Source: Papaver somniferum (lineage: Eukaryota > Streptophyta > Magnoliopsida > Ranunculales > Papaveraceae). From it: a stretch of 64,000 nucleotides of DNA. Positions 43,986 through 56,177 of this stretch are shown piece after piece. Each line of letters starts with the position of its first letter. Position 1 is the first letter of the stretch. The notes below the pieces were generated by a model that was given only the letters and a program-made list of their open reading frames with translations, was not told the origin of the DNA and ran no database searches. The stretch is from assembly GCF_003573695.1 (NCBI RefSeq), contig NC_039368.1, forward strand, positions 15,566,360 to 15,630,359. Reading direction: 5' to 3'. The position numbers and the translations under genes were made by a program.

Positions 43986-44095
43986 AAGAGCATATGTAAG
44001 AAGTTATCGAGTCATAGAGTCTTCCTATATAAGTATGATGACTTTGTCATTGTAATTCACTGAATTCAGTTCAATGGATAATAATTGAATTCATT
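43986..44095 (+). repeat. Copia-type LTR end, copy 1
   Basis: It carries tcgagtcatagagtcttcc, tatataag and the caattcactgaattcagttc stretch, as at 36340-36420. A T run and aattgaattcatt follow. Confidence 0.5.
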
Positions 44096-44319
44096 TTTTT
44101 TTTTGCTAGGAATAATAACTGAATTCAATCCAAGGGAAACCTATGTATATTTTAATCGAACAAATAAACTTTATATCCAATCCATCCTAAAGCAGTAATT
44201 TATACAAAGCCTATAATATCACTAAACAATAAGAAAATATATTTCAATGACAAGGTTAATTATAGGAAGAAAATAACTCAAATTGATACCCTTCAGAATA
44301 GGTTCGGTATATGGTGAAC

Positions 44320-46464
44320 TGAAGGAGTAGTATAGCTGATGAGATAAGGAGTCACTTTTCTCACATTAGTAGTACTTCTAATCCTCCTGGTCCAGACTCC
44401 TTCCTAGATATAATTCGTCCTTGTATTACTGATGAAGATAATGAGGCTCTCCTCAAATATCATTCTCATGTGGAAGTCAAACAAGTTGTTTTCTAAATAC
44501 AGACACGGGCCTCATCAGGTCCTGATGGCTACCCCAAGCTTTTATCAACAAATGTGGGATGTTGTAGGTGATGACATAGTTAAAATGTTTTAATCCTTTT
44601 TTTTTTTCATTATAAACATCTTCTGAAGCAGGTGAATCATAGTTTCATCCCTTTGAGTTATCCTCTGACTTTAGACCTATTGGTTTAAGAAATATTTCTT
44701 GTAAGATAGCTTCTAAATTATTAGCAAGTAGGCTTAAAACAATTACGGAAAAATCCATAAGCTCGTATCAAGCTGCCTTCCCCTCATCTAAACAAATTAC
44801 GGACAACATTGTCCTTTCTCATGAACTTGTTAATACTATGAGAAAATGTAATGCTAAAAAAAACATGTCCTATGGCTATCAAGCTTGATATGTTAAAAGC
44901 CTTTGACAAAGTTAAGTGGATTTTTCTAGATGCAACCCTTTAGAGCTAGGATTTCAAGAGGACTGGTGTCAATTGATCTTTGGATGTGTTCCCACCGTTT
45001 CTACATTTATGTTGTTAAATGGCTCACCAGGTGAGGTTTTCTATCGGGTGACCCCTTGTCTCCTTACTTGTTTATTATTTGTATGGAGTATTTTTTAAGG
45101 TTAATGTTGGATGCTGGAAAAAATGGTCTTTTGCAAGGTGTCAAAGTTTAAATATGGTTCAATAATAAGTCATCTATTTATTTTTTTGCTGATGACTGTC
45201 TCATATTCACAAAATCTAACAGTCAAAATGCTAGACAACTAGGTAAAATTATCAAGGATTTTATCACCTATTCAGGGCAGTCAATTAATTTAGACAAATT
45301 TGGAATTGCTTTCAACCCAAAACTAGATAACTCAATCAAAGTGAATATCTCTGATCTGCTGATAAGTATTTAGGGGTGCCACTTTTAATTCAGAGAAACA
45401 ACATGGACTCTTTTGGTCATCCGGAAAAAAAAATTCATGGCAGGTTAGCTACACAAAAGGGTAAGCACCTAAACCATCCCACTTGGACAATAATAACCCA
45501 TTCTATGCTTGGCCTCTCATCATTTAGTAGTCTTTCATATGCCAAAGAAGCTGATTAATAGGCTAGATAGTATACAGAGGAATTTCTGGTGGAATAAAAA
45601 ACATGATCAGAAAGGTGTTTACTTTAGAAAATGGGATGTTATTGCTAAACCACGAGCTTTAGGGGTGTTGGTATCAAAAAGACTGCTGATATAATCATAT
45701 AAATATAACTTTACTTGTTAGGCTAGCTTGGAGAATGTTGAATGAACCTGATGCATTATGGGTAATTTTTTGGAAGAATAAATATTTTGTTAATACTAAT
45801 CCATTACATTCTGTTTATGAACATGGTTCATTTATTTTGAGGTGTATTTGCATAAGTCTCGCCATCAATAAAGAGCATTATTACTGGGAAATATGATATG
45901 GGAACGAAACTTGTTTTTACATGGGATGATAAATGGTTTCCAACCTTGTCACATAAGGTCAGCGATAGATTTGGATCAACAAATATGAAGACTATTGATC
46001 TATTGATAATTCAGGATCAGAAAGTCTGGAACAAATATCTCTTGCATGTGTTGTTCGATAATGATACTATGGATAAGATATGTAAAATCAGAATACCAAG
46101 TTTAGGAAGTGGAAGATTGAGATGGATGCCTACTAAAAATGGTATTTTTACTGTTAAATCTGCTTACAGAGTTTTTAATGATATAAGAAGTGATGCTGTA
46201 GCAAATATGGTTCACCAAAATTTCCCTTGGATCAAATTATGGAAGGCCAGATTGCCTCCAAAGGTTCTTCATTTTTTATTGAAATGTATTCATGAATTTT
46301 CACCTGTTAAAGAAAGGTAGTCCAGATATGTGCGCGATATAAATGATCTTTACCTTTTATGTAACTCTGAGTATGAATATGTAGACCATTTATTGATGAA
46401 TTTTCATGTGACTAGGTCTATTGGTTTTCCTTAGAGAGTAACTTTGCAGTTGTACCAGGAGGAA
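44320..46464 (+). pseudogene. L1-like LINE reverse transcriptase, copy 1
   Basis: Multiple frames read the plant L1-type ORF2 in order. EDNEALLKYHSH.EVKQVVF and GPDGYPK come first, then SSKQITDNIVLSHELVN, AIKLDMLKAFDKVKWIF, the polymerase motif FFADD (FADD at 45185-45196), and SGQSINLDKF. A connection and a zf-RVT domain (IPSLGSGRLRWMP, GIFTVKSAYRVF, KLWKARLPPKVLHFLLKC; 46089-46320) follow. The endonuclease part is absent and stops or shifts occur every 100-200 bp. The ORF2 continues, beyond the solo LTR, into 47951-48252 with the start of a C-terminal RNase H. Confidence 0.88.
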
Positions 46465-46469
46465 GAACC

Positions 46470-47950
46470 TGATAGACACATTTTTGTGTCTAATTTGTCT
46501 CGATTCTATATATTAATAGTGCTCATTTTTGTATTTATTATGGTGTTTTATGTGTGTGTAGGTATTTTTGGCCAATAAACATTTTTGGAAAAATCGGCTC
46601 GAAAAGTTGCGTGGGGCACCCCCGGGGGACACTTGCTATTCGGACCCCTCAAATCGATAAGGGGTGACTAATTACTAAGGGGCATCCATTTCCAGGAAAC
46701 TGCTAAAGGGAGACCAGCACATGATAGGGGGAGGTCATCTTCATCGTTTTAAAAACTAAAATTGGCGGGAAATTTTGTGCATGCAACTGGCAGAGTTGGG
46801 GATTGATTTCGAAGGTGTTTTAGTGAGATTCAATCGCCAGAATCGATTGGGATGGACGTGATTCAACTAAACAAGCCTGGTATAGTCGTTTGTTTGGATC
46901 GAATTGGGCTAGAAACCGAGTAGGAGCTAAACAGGGAAAGTGTTTTTACACGGACCCTATTGAGATTATTTTTAGAAGTTCTAGAGAGACTAAAGACCTA
47001 AAACTCTTTCCAAAGATACATATCTATGTAAGGAAGAGTTTGAGATAAGTTGGAAAGCTCAGAAACGCGTGAAACAATTTTGGGAAGAGATTATTGCCGT
47101 AACTGCCAAGAAAAGAAAAGAAGAGATTTCGAGAAGTTTTGGGGAGATTAAATCGCTCTGTTGGCTATATATAAGTTGCTGGGAGTTCATAGAAGGGAGT
47201 CGAGACTTTAGGGGACCGAGCTGAGGGCTTGGTGAAGCTGCAGAGGTGAAAATCAAGAGTTGCAGAGAAGACGTTTCTGCTGCTGAAGAACAACGTCGTA
47301 GAACACTTCGCAACTTAGCAAGAAACCGTTACCTAATCTTTCAAATCCAATACCTTTGTAACAGCTTTGCAACAACTATTCCTGTTGAAATTTATTTGTA
47401 AGGGCAGCTTCCGTAACAGTGGATTCTGTAACAATTATATCTGTTACAGATTCACTTCTACAATAAAAACACCTATTTGAGCCATGATTAAATATTTTGA
47501 GCGTGTTTTTGATATGAGGAGCTAAACCTCAACACTGGGATGATGGAGGAAGCCCTATTTCACAATCACTTGGTAACTATAATTGATTCTTTATGACTTT
47601 TGCATTTGTTTTAATCGATTTATGATTTTTCTTGATTAGTTGTGATTTTGTTTGATGTCGCATGCTGGGTTTTAGGAACTTTTGATGCGTCATGCTTGTG
47701 ATTTACATCTAATGCTTTATAAAATCTACTTTTGGCAAAGAAAAGTGTCAACAAAAGAGCTAGAATTGTTATGAGTCATCATATGAACCAATTGAATGCG
47801 ATTAGTGGTGAAATCCTAAGTTTCAGTACCTCTCGATATTCGTGACAACCTTGTGAATATATTTTTAGTATTTTTATTCTTAGTTCTTAAATCAAACCTT
47901 TACACAATCCGAGTTGAACGAACTTTACTACCACTTTCAAAACAACATCA
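46470..47950 (+). mobile_element. S: solo gypsy-type LTR with target-site duplication
   Basis: 1481 bp, beginning TG and ending CA, flanked by gaacc at 46465-46469 and 47951-47955. Copy 2 of the duplication has the unoccupied site with a single gaacc (about 53453-53457). The LTR opens with a perfect dyad (arms TAGACACA/TGTGTCTA, 4-base loop). No internal retrotransposon sequence remains, as expected after LTR-LTR recombination. A fragment of the same family is at 28947-29335. Confidence 0.9.
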
Positions 47951-48252
47951 GAACCCTAATGTATTGAACTGCTAGTTGTTTTGTTATTTCCATAAGTATG
48001 AATGGACTAATCATTTTTGCAGTTACAACTCAATGGAACATCTGGAAAGCTAGATGCTCTATTGGATTTTAAAACGCCGACTTGCAGATAGACAAGTTGA
48101 TTAGTAAGATTCATAAATATATGAATGAGTTGCATGATCATTTAAGCAAACAATACCTAGAGATGTACTTAGATGGACTATTCCTCAACCCGGTTTTCAT
48201 GAAATTAAATTTGATGCTTCTTTATTAAAGAATAATAAAACAATGAGAGTGA
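47951..48252 (+). pseudogene. LINE ORF2 C-terminal region, copy 1
   Basis: Frames include ITTQWNIWKARCSIGF and then WTIPQP.GF.KIKFDAS, the linker and first strand of the LINE RNase H. It is cut by the C LTR at about 48253. Confidence 0.7.
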
Positions 48253-49213
48253 GACTTTTTAGAGCACTGCTCGGTCGAACTCGCAAGTGTTACTGTCTCA
48301 AGCTTGTTTGTCAAGTTTAGTTGATCAAAACTATAGTCTTGATTTCTAGTCTATAGCTATGTCTCAGATTAGGATAAAATGTGTAGTTGAGCTTTAGAAT
48401 TCACGGTGTTCATCGTTGAAGATGAAGATATATACTGAGGAGAGCTTGGAGGAACTTCATCAACAAAAGGTATGTGGATACTAAAACTTATCTATCACTC
48501 AGAAGTCTATTCTATTCTATCTTCTAATGAGACTAAGTCGTATAACTATATATATACTTTTAAATTATACACATTTGATATTTCGAGCTGAATTTATCTC
48601 GGTTATCTATTTCTCGAAACATATGTTGGAAGCTTTTTGCTTTAACTATGTTCATCGTTATTCTTGACGAGTTTAGTTGGAGACAAATTTAATTGTTGGA
48701 AACTAAATATTAAGTCAAAATATGATCATGTAAAAATTGCCTTGAAACATCTTACACGATTTATGTCAGACTATCATTTGATGTCGACTTGGAAAGTTTC
48801 GTATTGATCATTAGCCCACTTGAAAATTACTTGAAGCTAATAGTTTGTGTGAGACAACTATTGTCGTCTTCTAAGGATGTTTCAATGATTGAAAAGGGAG
48901 TTTAGAACAATTAACCATGTATGGATACAACACGGTATGCATACATAGTATGCGAACTATATTGTTATAATTCAGGTCCGGAAACCTTATTCGCGTACCT
49001 AGTATGTGAATGGTTTTACCTGTAAAGGTCTGGGAACCTTGTTTTCGTACCTAGTATGCGAACGGTTTCACCTAAGTTAGGTCCGGGACAGCTCTTTGCA
49101 TACCTAGTTTGCGAATGGCTGGACAAGACCAAGGTCTGGAGCTGTTGTTTGCATACCTGGTTTGCAAACACGGTGGTTTAAGTTCTAAAATCGGTTAAGT
49201 ATGATTCTCATAC
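48253..49213 (+). repeat. C-type LTR, first ~960 bp (copy 1)
   Basis: Follows the same gagact target word as C and matches 53759-54717. It ends at the duplication breakpoint. The LTR terminus is degenerate (ttttagagcactgc). It contains the ggtccgg..ttcg.gtacctagtatgcgaa repeats at 48970-49190. Confidence 0.9.
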
Positions 49214-49889
49214 AAATGTTTTAAAACTCAGTATTGTTACAAATGTTTGAAAGAAGAATCGTAGAATTTATCGATATGTTGTATATGAACTGAATTCTCA
49301 AATAGAAATAAAAAAATAAACGTATAATGAAATTAAAGATAAACCAAATTACCTTAAAGTTAAGGACACATGAGAAGATCCTTTGAGTAGAAAATCACAT
49401 CTAACTATCGTCCGCGTCAGAAGAATTCGAATGACTTATTTTTGAAAGAACAAGACCCAAAACTCTTGGTATCAATCAAAACTAATAGATCGATTGAACA
49501 TTGAATCTCACACTAAAATCGGAATCCCTCATTTGTATCTAATCTCTACACATAAACCTTTCCCATATCTGGTGCATCTCTCTCATTTCTAGGGTTTCAG
49601 AGAAAAACTAGATCGAGAAGAAGAACAAATTAAGACATAAATCAAAGGACTTTGAAAGGAACAATCGAGACGAAACATGATGAACGACTATCCTAGTTTC
49701 TTCCTCGCTGCAGAGCTCTACGGATAGAGAACAAGGAAGAAATGATCTAGAAATCAATCAGTATACTATTTAAGGACCGACTCGTTCCAGAACGTGTAAA
49801 TTTGGACCTCCTAATACTAGGCTTGAAGAGGCAGGACTGAAATGTCTAAAGCCCAACCAATTTGGGATTAAACGTCAATTGCTACTTTT

Positions 49890-51055
49890 TTTTATTAGTG
49901 TTTGCGATACATGTTAGTGTGTACGTACGGTTCGTTTTGAATATTTGGCTTATTTTCTTCGTACTTTGAACACACTATATTTTGTTGGCCCTTTGGTGTA
50001 CCCATTGGTGTTCCCTGTTTTTCAGGATTTGTCCCCATTTTACAAGACTGAACAGTTGCTGGTGGCTGTTTCTTCACCACTTCGTTAACTATATATGGGT
50101 GCTGGTGTTGTGCAAAATACTTGATAGAACTGGTGAATTATTGTTTCTGTCAGATACAAGCCTCGTATGATGTAGTGTTGGCTACTGATTCATCAAGCAC
50201 TCAGAATTTGTTAGTCTCTCACTAACTAAAACATCTCTATTTTGTTCAAGTTCTTCATTCGATCAGTTGCTGTTGTGTGCTACAATGCGTTTTTTTTTTT
50301 TTTTTTTGCTCAGATGTTTGGTTTAGATGCTCGGTGCTGAGCAAGTGTCCTTTGATGGAGAGTGGTACAAGAATTTTTAATACAAATGGATTGGAGGTTC
50401 CTTAGTTACTCGATGATATTCTAATTGATGCAAGTTGGTACTTCGTGTGTCAATAGAGTTTGTCATCTCTTTGGTTGTTGTGGATATGTGGAAATGGTTT
50501 TGGTTACATGTGTTTGATCTTCTTAGCAATACAAGCTTTTGCCGACGCCTACTTGCAGTGGGTGATTATTTTACCCATCAAACTCCGCATTTGGAAAATG
50601 GTTGGTGTTTATAAATAAATGCAAGGTAGTTTAGGCACTTGTTGGTTTTTCTTCTACTCATTCATACATATGTTCTGGTATGTTTGTTTTGGTTGCTGTG
50701 AGTACAAGTGTGTGATGATCATATGATGATTGTGTGGCTTCTTTACAAATATAATGAGTGATTTATTTCACTTGTCAAACTCTGCATTATGGAGATACTA
50801 AATTGCCAGTCTATTTCTTACTGGTCAATGATACTATATGAAGATACTTAGCTTCAACAGCTACTTATGTATGATATGCAACCACAACCATATCACTGCT
50901 CTCTTTTGGTGTGTCATGTTTTTTTTTCTTCCATTGTACCTATTATTATCAGTGGTACTGCTCACTGTCCCTTTATGATGGCAATTGATTTCCCTCTTCA
51001 CCATCCTTCCCCCAAGGGTTTCTTCTGTATAATGGTGGTCTTGTGCAAAGGGCAT
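49890..51055 (+). other. Unclassified repeat in copy 2
   Basis: Counterpart of 42823-43985, with a 17-bp poly-T expansion near 50290. No gene is recognised. Confidence 0.5.
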
Positions 51056-51165
51056 ATGTAAGAAGTTATCGAGTCATAGAGTCTTCCTATATAAGTATGA
51101 TGACTTTGTCATTGTAATTCACCGAATTCAGTTCAATGGATAATAATTGAATTCATTTTTTCTTT
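51056..51165 (+). repeat. Copia-type LTR end, copy 2
   Basis: Counterpart of 43986-44095. Confidence 0.5.
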
Positions 51166-51389
51166 GCTAGGAATAATAATTGTATTCAATCCAAGGGAAA
51201 CCTATGTATATTTTAATCGAACAAATAAACTGTATATCCAATCCATCCTAAAGCAGTAATTTATACAAAGCCTATAATATCACTAAATAATAAGAAAATA
51301 TATTTCAATGACAAGGTTAATTATAGGAAGAAAATAACTCAAATTGATACCCTTCAGAATAGGTTCGGTATATGGTGAACTGAAGGAGT

Positions 51390-53753
51390 AGTATAGCTGA
51401 TGAGATAAGGAGTCACTTTTCTCACATTAGTAGTACTTCTAATCCTCCTGGTCCAGACTCCTTCTTAGATATAATTCGTCCTTGTATTACTGATGAAGAT
51501 AATGAGGCTCTCCTCAAGTATCATTCTCATGAGGAAGTCAAACAAGTTGTTTTCTAAATACAGACATGGGACTCATCAGGTCCTGATGGCTACCCCCAGG
51601 CTTTTATCAACAAATGTGGGATGTTGTAGGTGATGACATAGTTAAAATGTTTTAATCCTTTTTTTTTCTATTATAAACATCTTCTGAAGCAGGTGAATCA
51701 TAGTTTCATCCCTTTGAGTTATCCTCTTACTTTAGACCTATTGGTTTAAGAAATATTTCTTGTAAGATAGCTTCTAAACTATTATCAAGTAGGCTTAAAA
51801 CAATTACGGAAAAATCCATAAGCTCGTATCAAGCTGCCTTCCCCTCATCTAAACAAATTACGGAAAACATTGTCCTTGCTCATGAACTTGTTAATAGTAT
51901 GAGGAAATGTAATGCTAAAAAAAACATGTCATATGGCTATCAAGCTTGATATGTTAAAAGCCTTTGACAAATTTGAGTGGATTTTTCTAGATGCAACCCT
52001 TAGAGCTAGGATTTCAAGAGGACTGGTGTCAATTGATCTTTGGATGTGTTCCCACCGTTTCTACATTTGTGTTGTTAAATGGCTCACCAGGTGAGGTTTT
52101 CTATCGGGTGACCCCTTGTATTCTTACTTGTTTATTATTTGTATGGAGTATTTTTTAAAGTTAATGTTGGATGCTGGAAAAAATGGTCTTTTGCAGGGTG
52201 TCAAAGTTAAAAGACAGATCAATAATAAGTCATCTGTTTATTTTTTTTTGCTGATGACTGTCTCATATTCACAAAATCTAACAGTAAAAATGCTAGACAA
52301 CTAGGTAAAATTATCAAGGACTTTAGCACCTATTCAGGGCAGTCAATTAATTTAGACAAATCTAGAATTGCTTTCAACACAAAACTAGATAACTCAATCA
52401 AAATGAATATCTCTGATCTGCTGATAAGTATTTAGGAGTGCCACTTTTAATTCAGAGAAACAAGATGGAGTCTTTTGGTCATACGGAAGAAAAATTTCAT
52501 GGCAGGTTAGCTATACAAAAGAGTAAGCACCTAAACCATCCCACTTGGACAATAATAACCCATTCTATGCTTGGGATCTCATCATTTAGTAGTCTTTCAT
52601 ATGCCAAAGAAGCTGATTAATAGGCTAGATAGTATAAACCACGAGCTTTAGGGGTGTTGGTATCAAAAAGACTGCTGATATAATCATATAAATATAACTT
52701 TACTTGTTAGGCTAGCTTGGAGAACGTTGAATGAACCTGATGCATTATGGGTAATTTTTTGGAAGCATAAATAGTTTGCTAATACTAATCTATTACATTC
52801 TGTTTATGAACATCGTTCATTTATTTTGAGGGGTATTTGCATAAGTCTTGCCATCAATAAAGAGCATTACTGCTGGGAAATATGATATGTGAACGAAACT
52901 TGTTTTTACATGGGATGATAAATGGTTTCCAACCTTGTCACATAAGGTCAGCGATAGATTTGGATCAACAAATATGAAGACTATTGATCAATTGATAATT
53001 CAGGATCAGAAAGTCTGGAACAAAGATCTCTTGCATGTGTTGTTCGATAATGATACTATGGATAAGATATGTAAAATCAGAATACCAAGTTTAGGAAGTG
53101 GCAGATTGAGATGGATGCCTACTAACAATGGTATTTTTGCTGTTAAATATGCTTACAGAGTTTTTAATGATGTAAGAAGTGATGTTGTAGCAAATATGGT
53201 TCACCAAAATTTCCCTTGGATCAAATTCTGGAAGGCCAGATTGCCTCCAAAGATTCTTCATTTTCTATTGAAATGTATTCATGAATGTTTACTTGTTAAA
53301 GAAAGGTTGTCCAGATATGTGCGCGATATAAATGATCTTTACCTTTATGTAACTCTGAGTATGAATGTGTAGACCATTTATTGATGAATTTTCATGTGAC
53401 TAGGTCTATTGGTTTGCCTTAGAGAGTAACTTTGCAGTTGTACCAGGAGGAAGAACCCTAACGTATTGAACTGCTAGTTGTTTTGTTATTCCCATAAGTA
53501 TGAATGGACTAATCATTTTTGCAGTTACAACTCTATGGAACATCTCTAAAGCTAGATGCTCTATTGGATTTTAAAACGCCGACTTGCAGATAGACAAGTT
53601 GGTTAGTAAAATTCATAAAGATATGAATGAGTTGCATGATCATTTAAGCAAACAATACCTAGAGGTGTACTTAGATGGACTATTCCTCAACCTGGTTTTC
53701 ATAAAATTAAATTTGATGTTTCTTTATTAAAGAATAATAAAACAATGAGAGTG
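51390..53753 (+). pseudogene. L1-like LINE reverse transcriptase, copy 2
   Basis: The same ORF2 as in copy 1, with independent damage. The T run before the polymerase motif is two bases longer (FADD encoded near 52247-52258), and about 72 bp are missing between the RT and the zf-RVT part. The zf-RVT segment (52935-53372) is the longest open piece: RWMPTNNGIFAVKYAYRVF, KFWKARLPPKILHFLLKC. Where copy 1 has the S LTR the frame runs straight on. C interrupts the RNase H start at 53754-53758. Confidence 0.88.
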
Positions 53754-53758
53754 AGACT

Positions 53759-56112
53759 TGTTAGAGCACTGCTCGGTCGAACTCGCAAGTGTTACTGTCT
53801 CAAGATTGTTTGTCAAGTTTAGTTGATCAAAACTATAGTCTTGATTTCTAGTCTACTTATAGCTATGTCTCAGATTAGGATAAAATGCGTAGTTGAGCTT
53901 TAGAATTGACGGTGTTCATCGTTGAAGATGAAGATCTACTTAGGAGAGCTTAGAGGAACTTCATCAACAAAAGGTATGTGGATACTAAAACTTATCTATC
54001 ACTCAGAAGTCTATTCTATTCTATATTCTAATGAGACTAAGTCGTATAACTATATATATACTTTGAAATTATACACATTTGATATTTCGATATGAATTTA
54101 TCTCGGTTATCTATTTCTCGAAACATATGTTGGAAGCTTTTTTCTTTAACTATGTTCATCGTTATTCTTGACGAGTTTAGTTGGAGACAAATTTATTTGT
54201 TGGAAACTAAATATTAAGTCAAAAGATGATCATGTAAAAGTTGCCTTGAAACATCTTACACGATTTATATGAGACTATCATTTGATGTCGACTTGGAAAG
54301 TTTCGTATTGATCATTCGATCACTTGAAAATTACTTGAAGCTAATAGTTTGTGTGAGACAGCTATTGTCGTATTCTAAGGATGTTTCAATGATTGAAAAG
54401 GGAGTTTAGAACAATTAACCATGTATGGATACAACACGGTATGCATACATAGTATGTGTGTTATGAATCTTATGATTCAGGTCCGGAAACCTTGTTCGCG
54501 TACCTAGTATGCGAATGGTTTTACCTGTAAAGGTCCGAGAACCTTGTTTTCGTACCTAGTATGTGAACGGTTTCACTTGAGTTAGGTCCGGGACAGCTCT
54601 TTGCATACCTAGTTTGCGAATGGATGGACAAGGCCAAGTCCTGAGATGTTGTTTCCATACATGGTTTGCGAACACGGTGGTTTAAGTTCTAAAATCGGTT
54701 AAGTATGATTCTCATACTCATGAACTAAACATTTATGAATTAAGGAATGTAATCTATGCAAATCGGCGCTTAATGTTCATGAAAATTGATTCATACTTTA
54801 TACAATTATGAATCAATTCGATTTTGTTTCAATTCGTTCATATATATTTCTACGAGATAGTGAACAATTAAACAACTCTATTTGAAACGAAATTAGATTT
54901 ATTGGATTATCTTTCATGATTGATTGATCATCATATTTGATCTAGAAGTGTTAGGTGAAAGTGGTTAAGACAAAAGTGTTCATATGGCTAACTTCAGTTA
55001 ACTGTTATTGAGACAAATCAATATACAAATCTAGGTACGGGTACCCATATCTAAATGAAGGTATATTTCATTTGTATGTAACAAGCTAAGACCATCTAAC
55101 GGTGGAGATTGATTGTTTTATTTTAAAGCAGACTTAGCTTGAATCTTAAATCAGGAGTTCATCTAACGGTGAATATTGAATGTTTTGTTACTAAGCTATA
55201 TTACCTTTGATTGTAAGCAAACCTTGATTTTGTGATTCCGATAGGTAAGATATAAACAGTAGTCACAAAGTTCTTCGTCTCAGACTTTGTGATTCCATAA
55301 TAACTTCTTGTACTCCCATATAGTTAAGTTATTGTGAGGTGATTGATATTTCTAGGCTGCTCTTCGGGAGTATAAGAACGGATTATCAATTAGTTCCTGT
55401 TCACCTTGATTTATCGTAAGACGAAACAAAACTTCATAGGTACTTCTGTGGGAGAAAAATTTATCTATCAGAATAGACATATCTGTGTGAGAGAGGTTTG
55501 TTTACAAGTCACTTAGGGTCGTAGCAACTCTTAGTTGTGGGTGAGATCAACTAAGGGAATCAAGTACGCAGAATCTGGCATGGTTCTACAGGCGTAAGGA
55601 ACGTGACTGTAACATAATCGGGGTGAGACTTGGTTAGAGCTCAACTACATTCCAGTCTGAAGTTAACTTGTAGTAGGTTAGTGTCTGTAGCGGCTTAATA
55701 CAATGTGGTGTTCAATATGGACTAGGTCCCGAGATTTTTCTGCATTTTCGGTTTCCTCGTTAACAAAATTTCTGGTGTCTGTGTTATTTCTTTTTCGCAT
55801 TATATTTGTTTATATAATTGAAATATCACAGGTTGTGAGTAGTTCAATCAGTTGGTAAATCCGACCTTGTTTGTTGGATATAACTTGATTGACACTTGGG
55901 GATTGGTCTTTGGTACCGTCCAAGTTATTTCTCTTATCAATCAGGATCACAGATTTCTATATGTTTGATTTGCTGATTGGATTGAGAAGTAGAGATAAAT
56001 CTCTTGATTGAGCTCGCTTTTAAGTTGGTGCTCTCGGAATTGTATTGGAGTTTAATCCATACATATTGTTGAACGAATTATTGGGTGTGGTTATTATACC
56101 CCCGCTTTTTAA
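53759..56112 (+). repeat. C 5' LTR, 2354 bp, lacking the TATA segment
   Basis: Begins TGTTAGAGCACTGCTCGG and ends ..cccccgctttttaa two bases before the primer site. Compared with the 3' LTR it lacks the stretch corresponding to about 61080-61355, which holds the only clear TATA box. Confidence 0.9.
54480..54690 (+). repeat. Tandem dyads in C 5' LTR
   Basis: Units of about 55-60 bp carry ggtccgg.aac followed by TTCGCGTACCTAGTATGCGAA-like dyads at about 54495, 54547, 54600 and 54650. The 3' LTR has them at 60405-60550 and the truncated copy at 48970-49190. Confidence 0.85.
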
Positions 56113-56114
56113 AT

Positions 56115-56127
56115 TGGTATCAGAGTA
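56115..56127 (+). other. C primer binding site (tRNA-iMet, one change)
   Basis: tggtatcagagta follows the LTR end by two bases; the usual last bases are gca. Confidence 0.88.
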
Positions 56128-56177
56128 GGCAAACACGCTAATACCTCATAAGTCTGTGTTTATAGCAATATGACTCT

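Larger units (their letters stand above)
42121..49213. repeat. Segmental tandem duplication, copy 1
   Basis: Starts tacaaatgtttgaaagaag, and the same sequence restarts at 49238 (offset 7117). It contains the Pack-MULE right end, an unclassified repeat, the LINE, the solo S LTR and the first ~960 bp of the C LTR. Similarity to copy 2 is high throughout. Confidence 0.93.
49238..54717. repeat. Segmental tandem duplication, copy 2
   Basis: Homologous to 42121-49213 but lacking the solo LTR, about 50 bp near 49768 (present at 42650-42705) and about 72 bp near 52636 (present at 45574-45646). It continues into the complete C element. The 24 bp between copies (49214-49237) are filler, and the word tacaaatgttt stands on both sides of it. 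Confidence 0.93.

Noticed and set aside
43775..44055. Overlapping membrane-protein-like ORFs
   Set aside because: Hydrophobic only because of T-rich sequence; two frames overlap and neither is conserved in copy 2.
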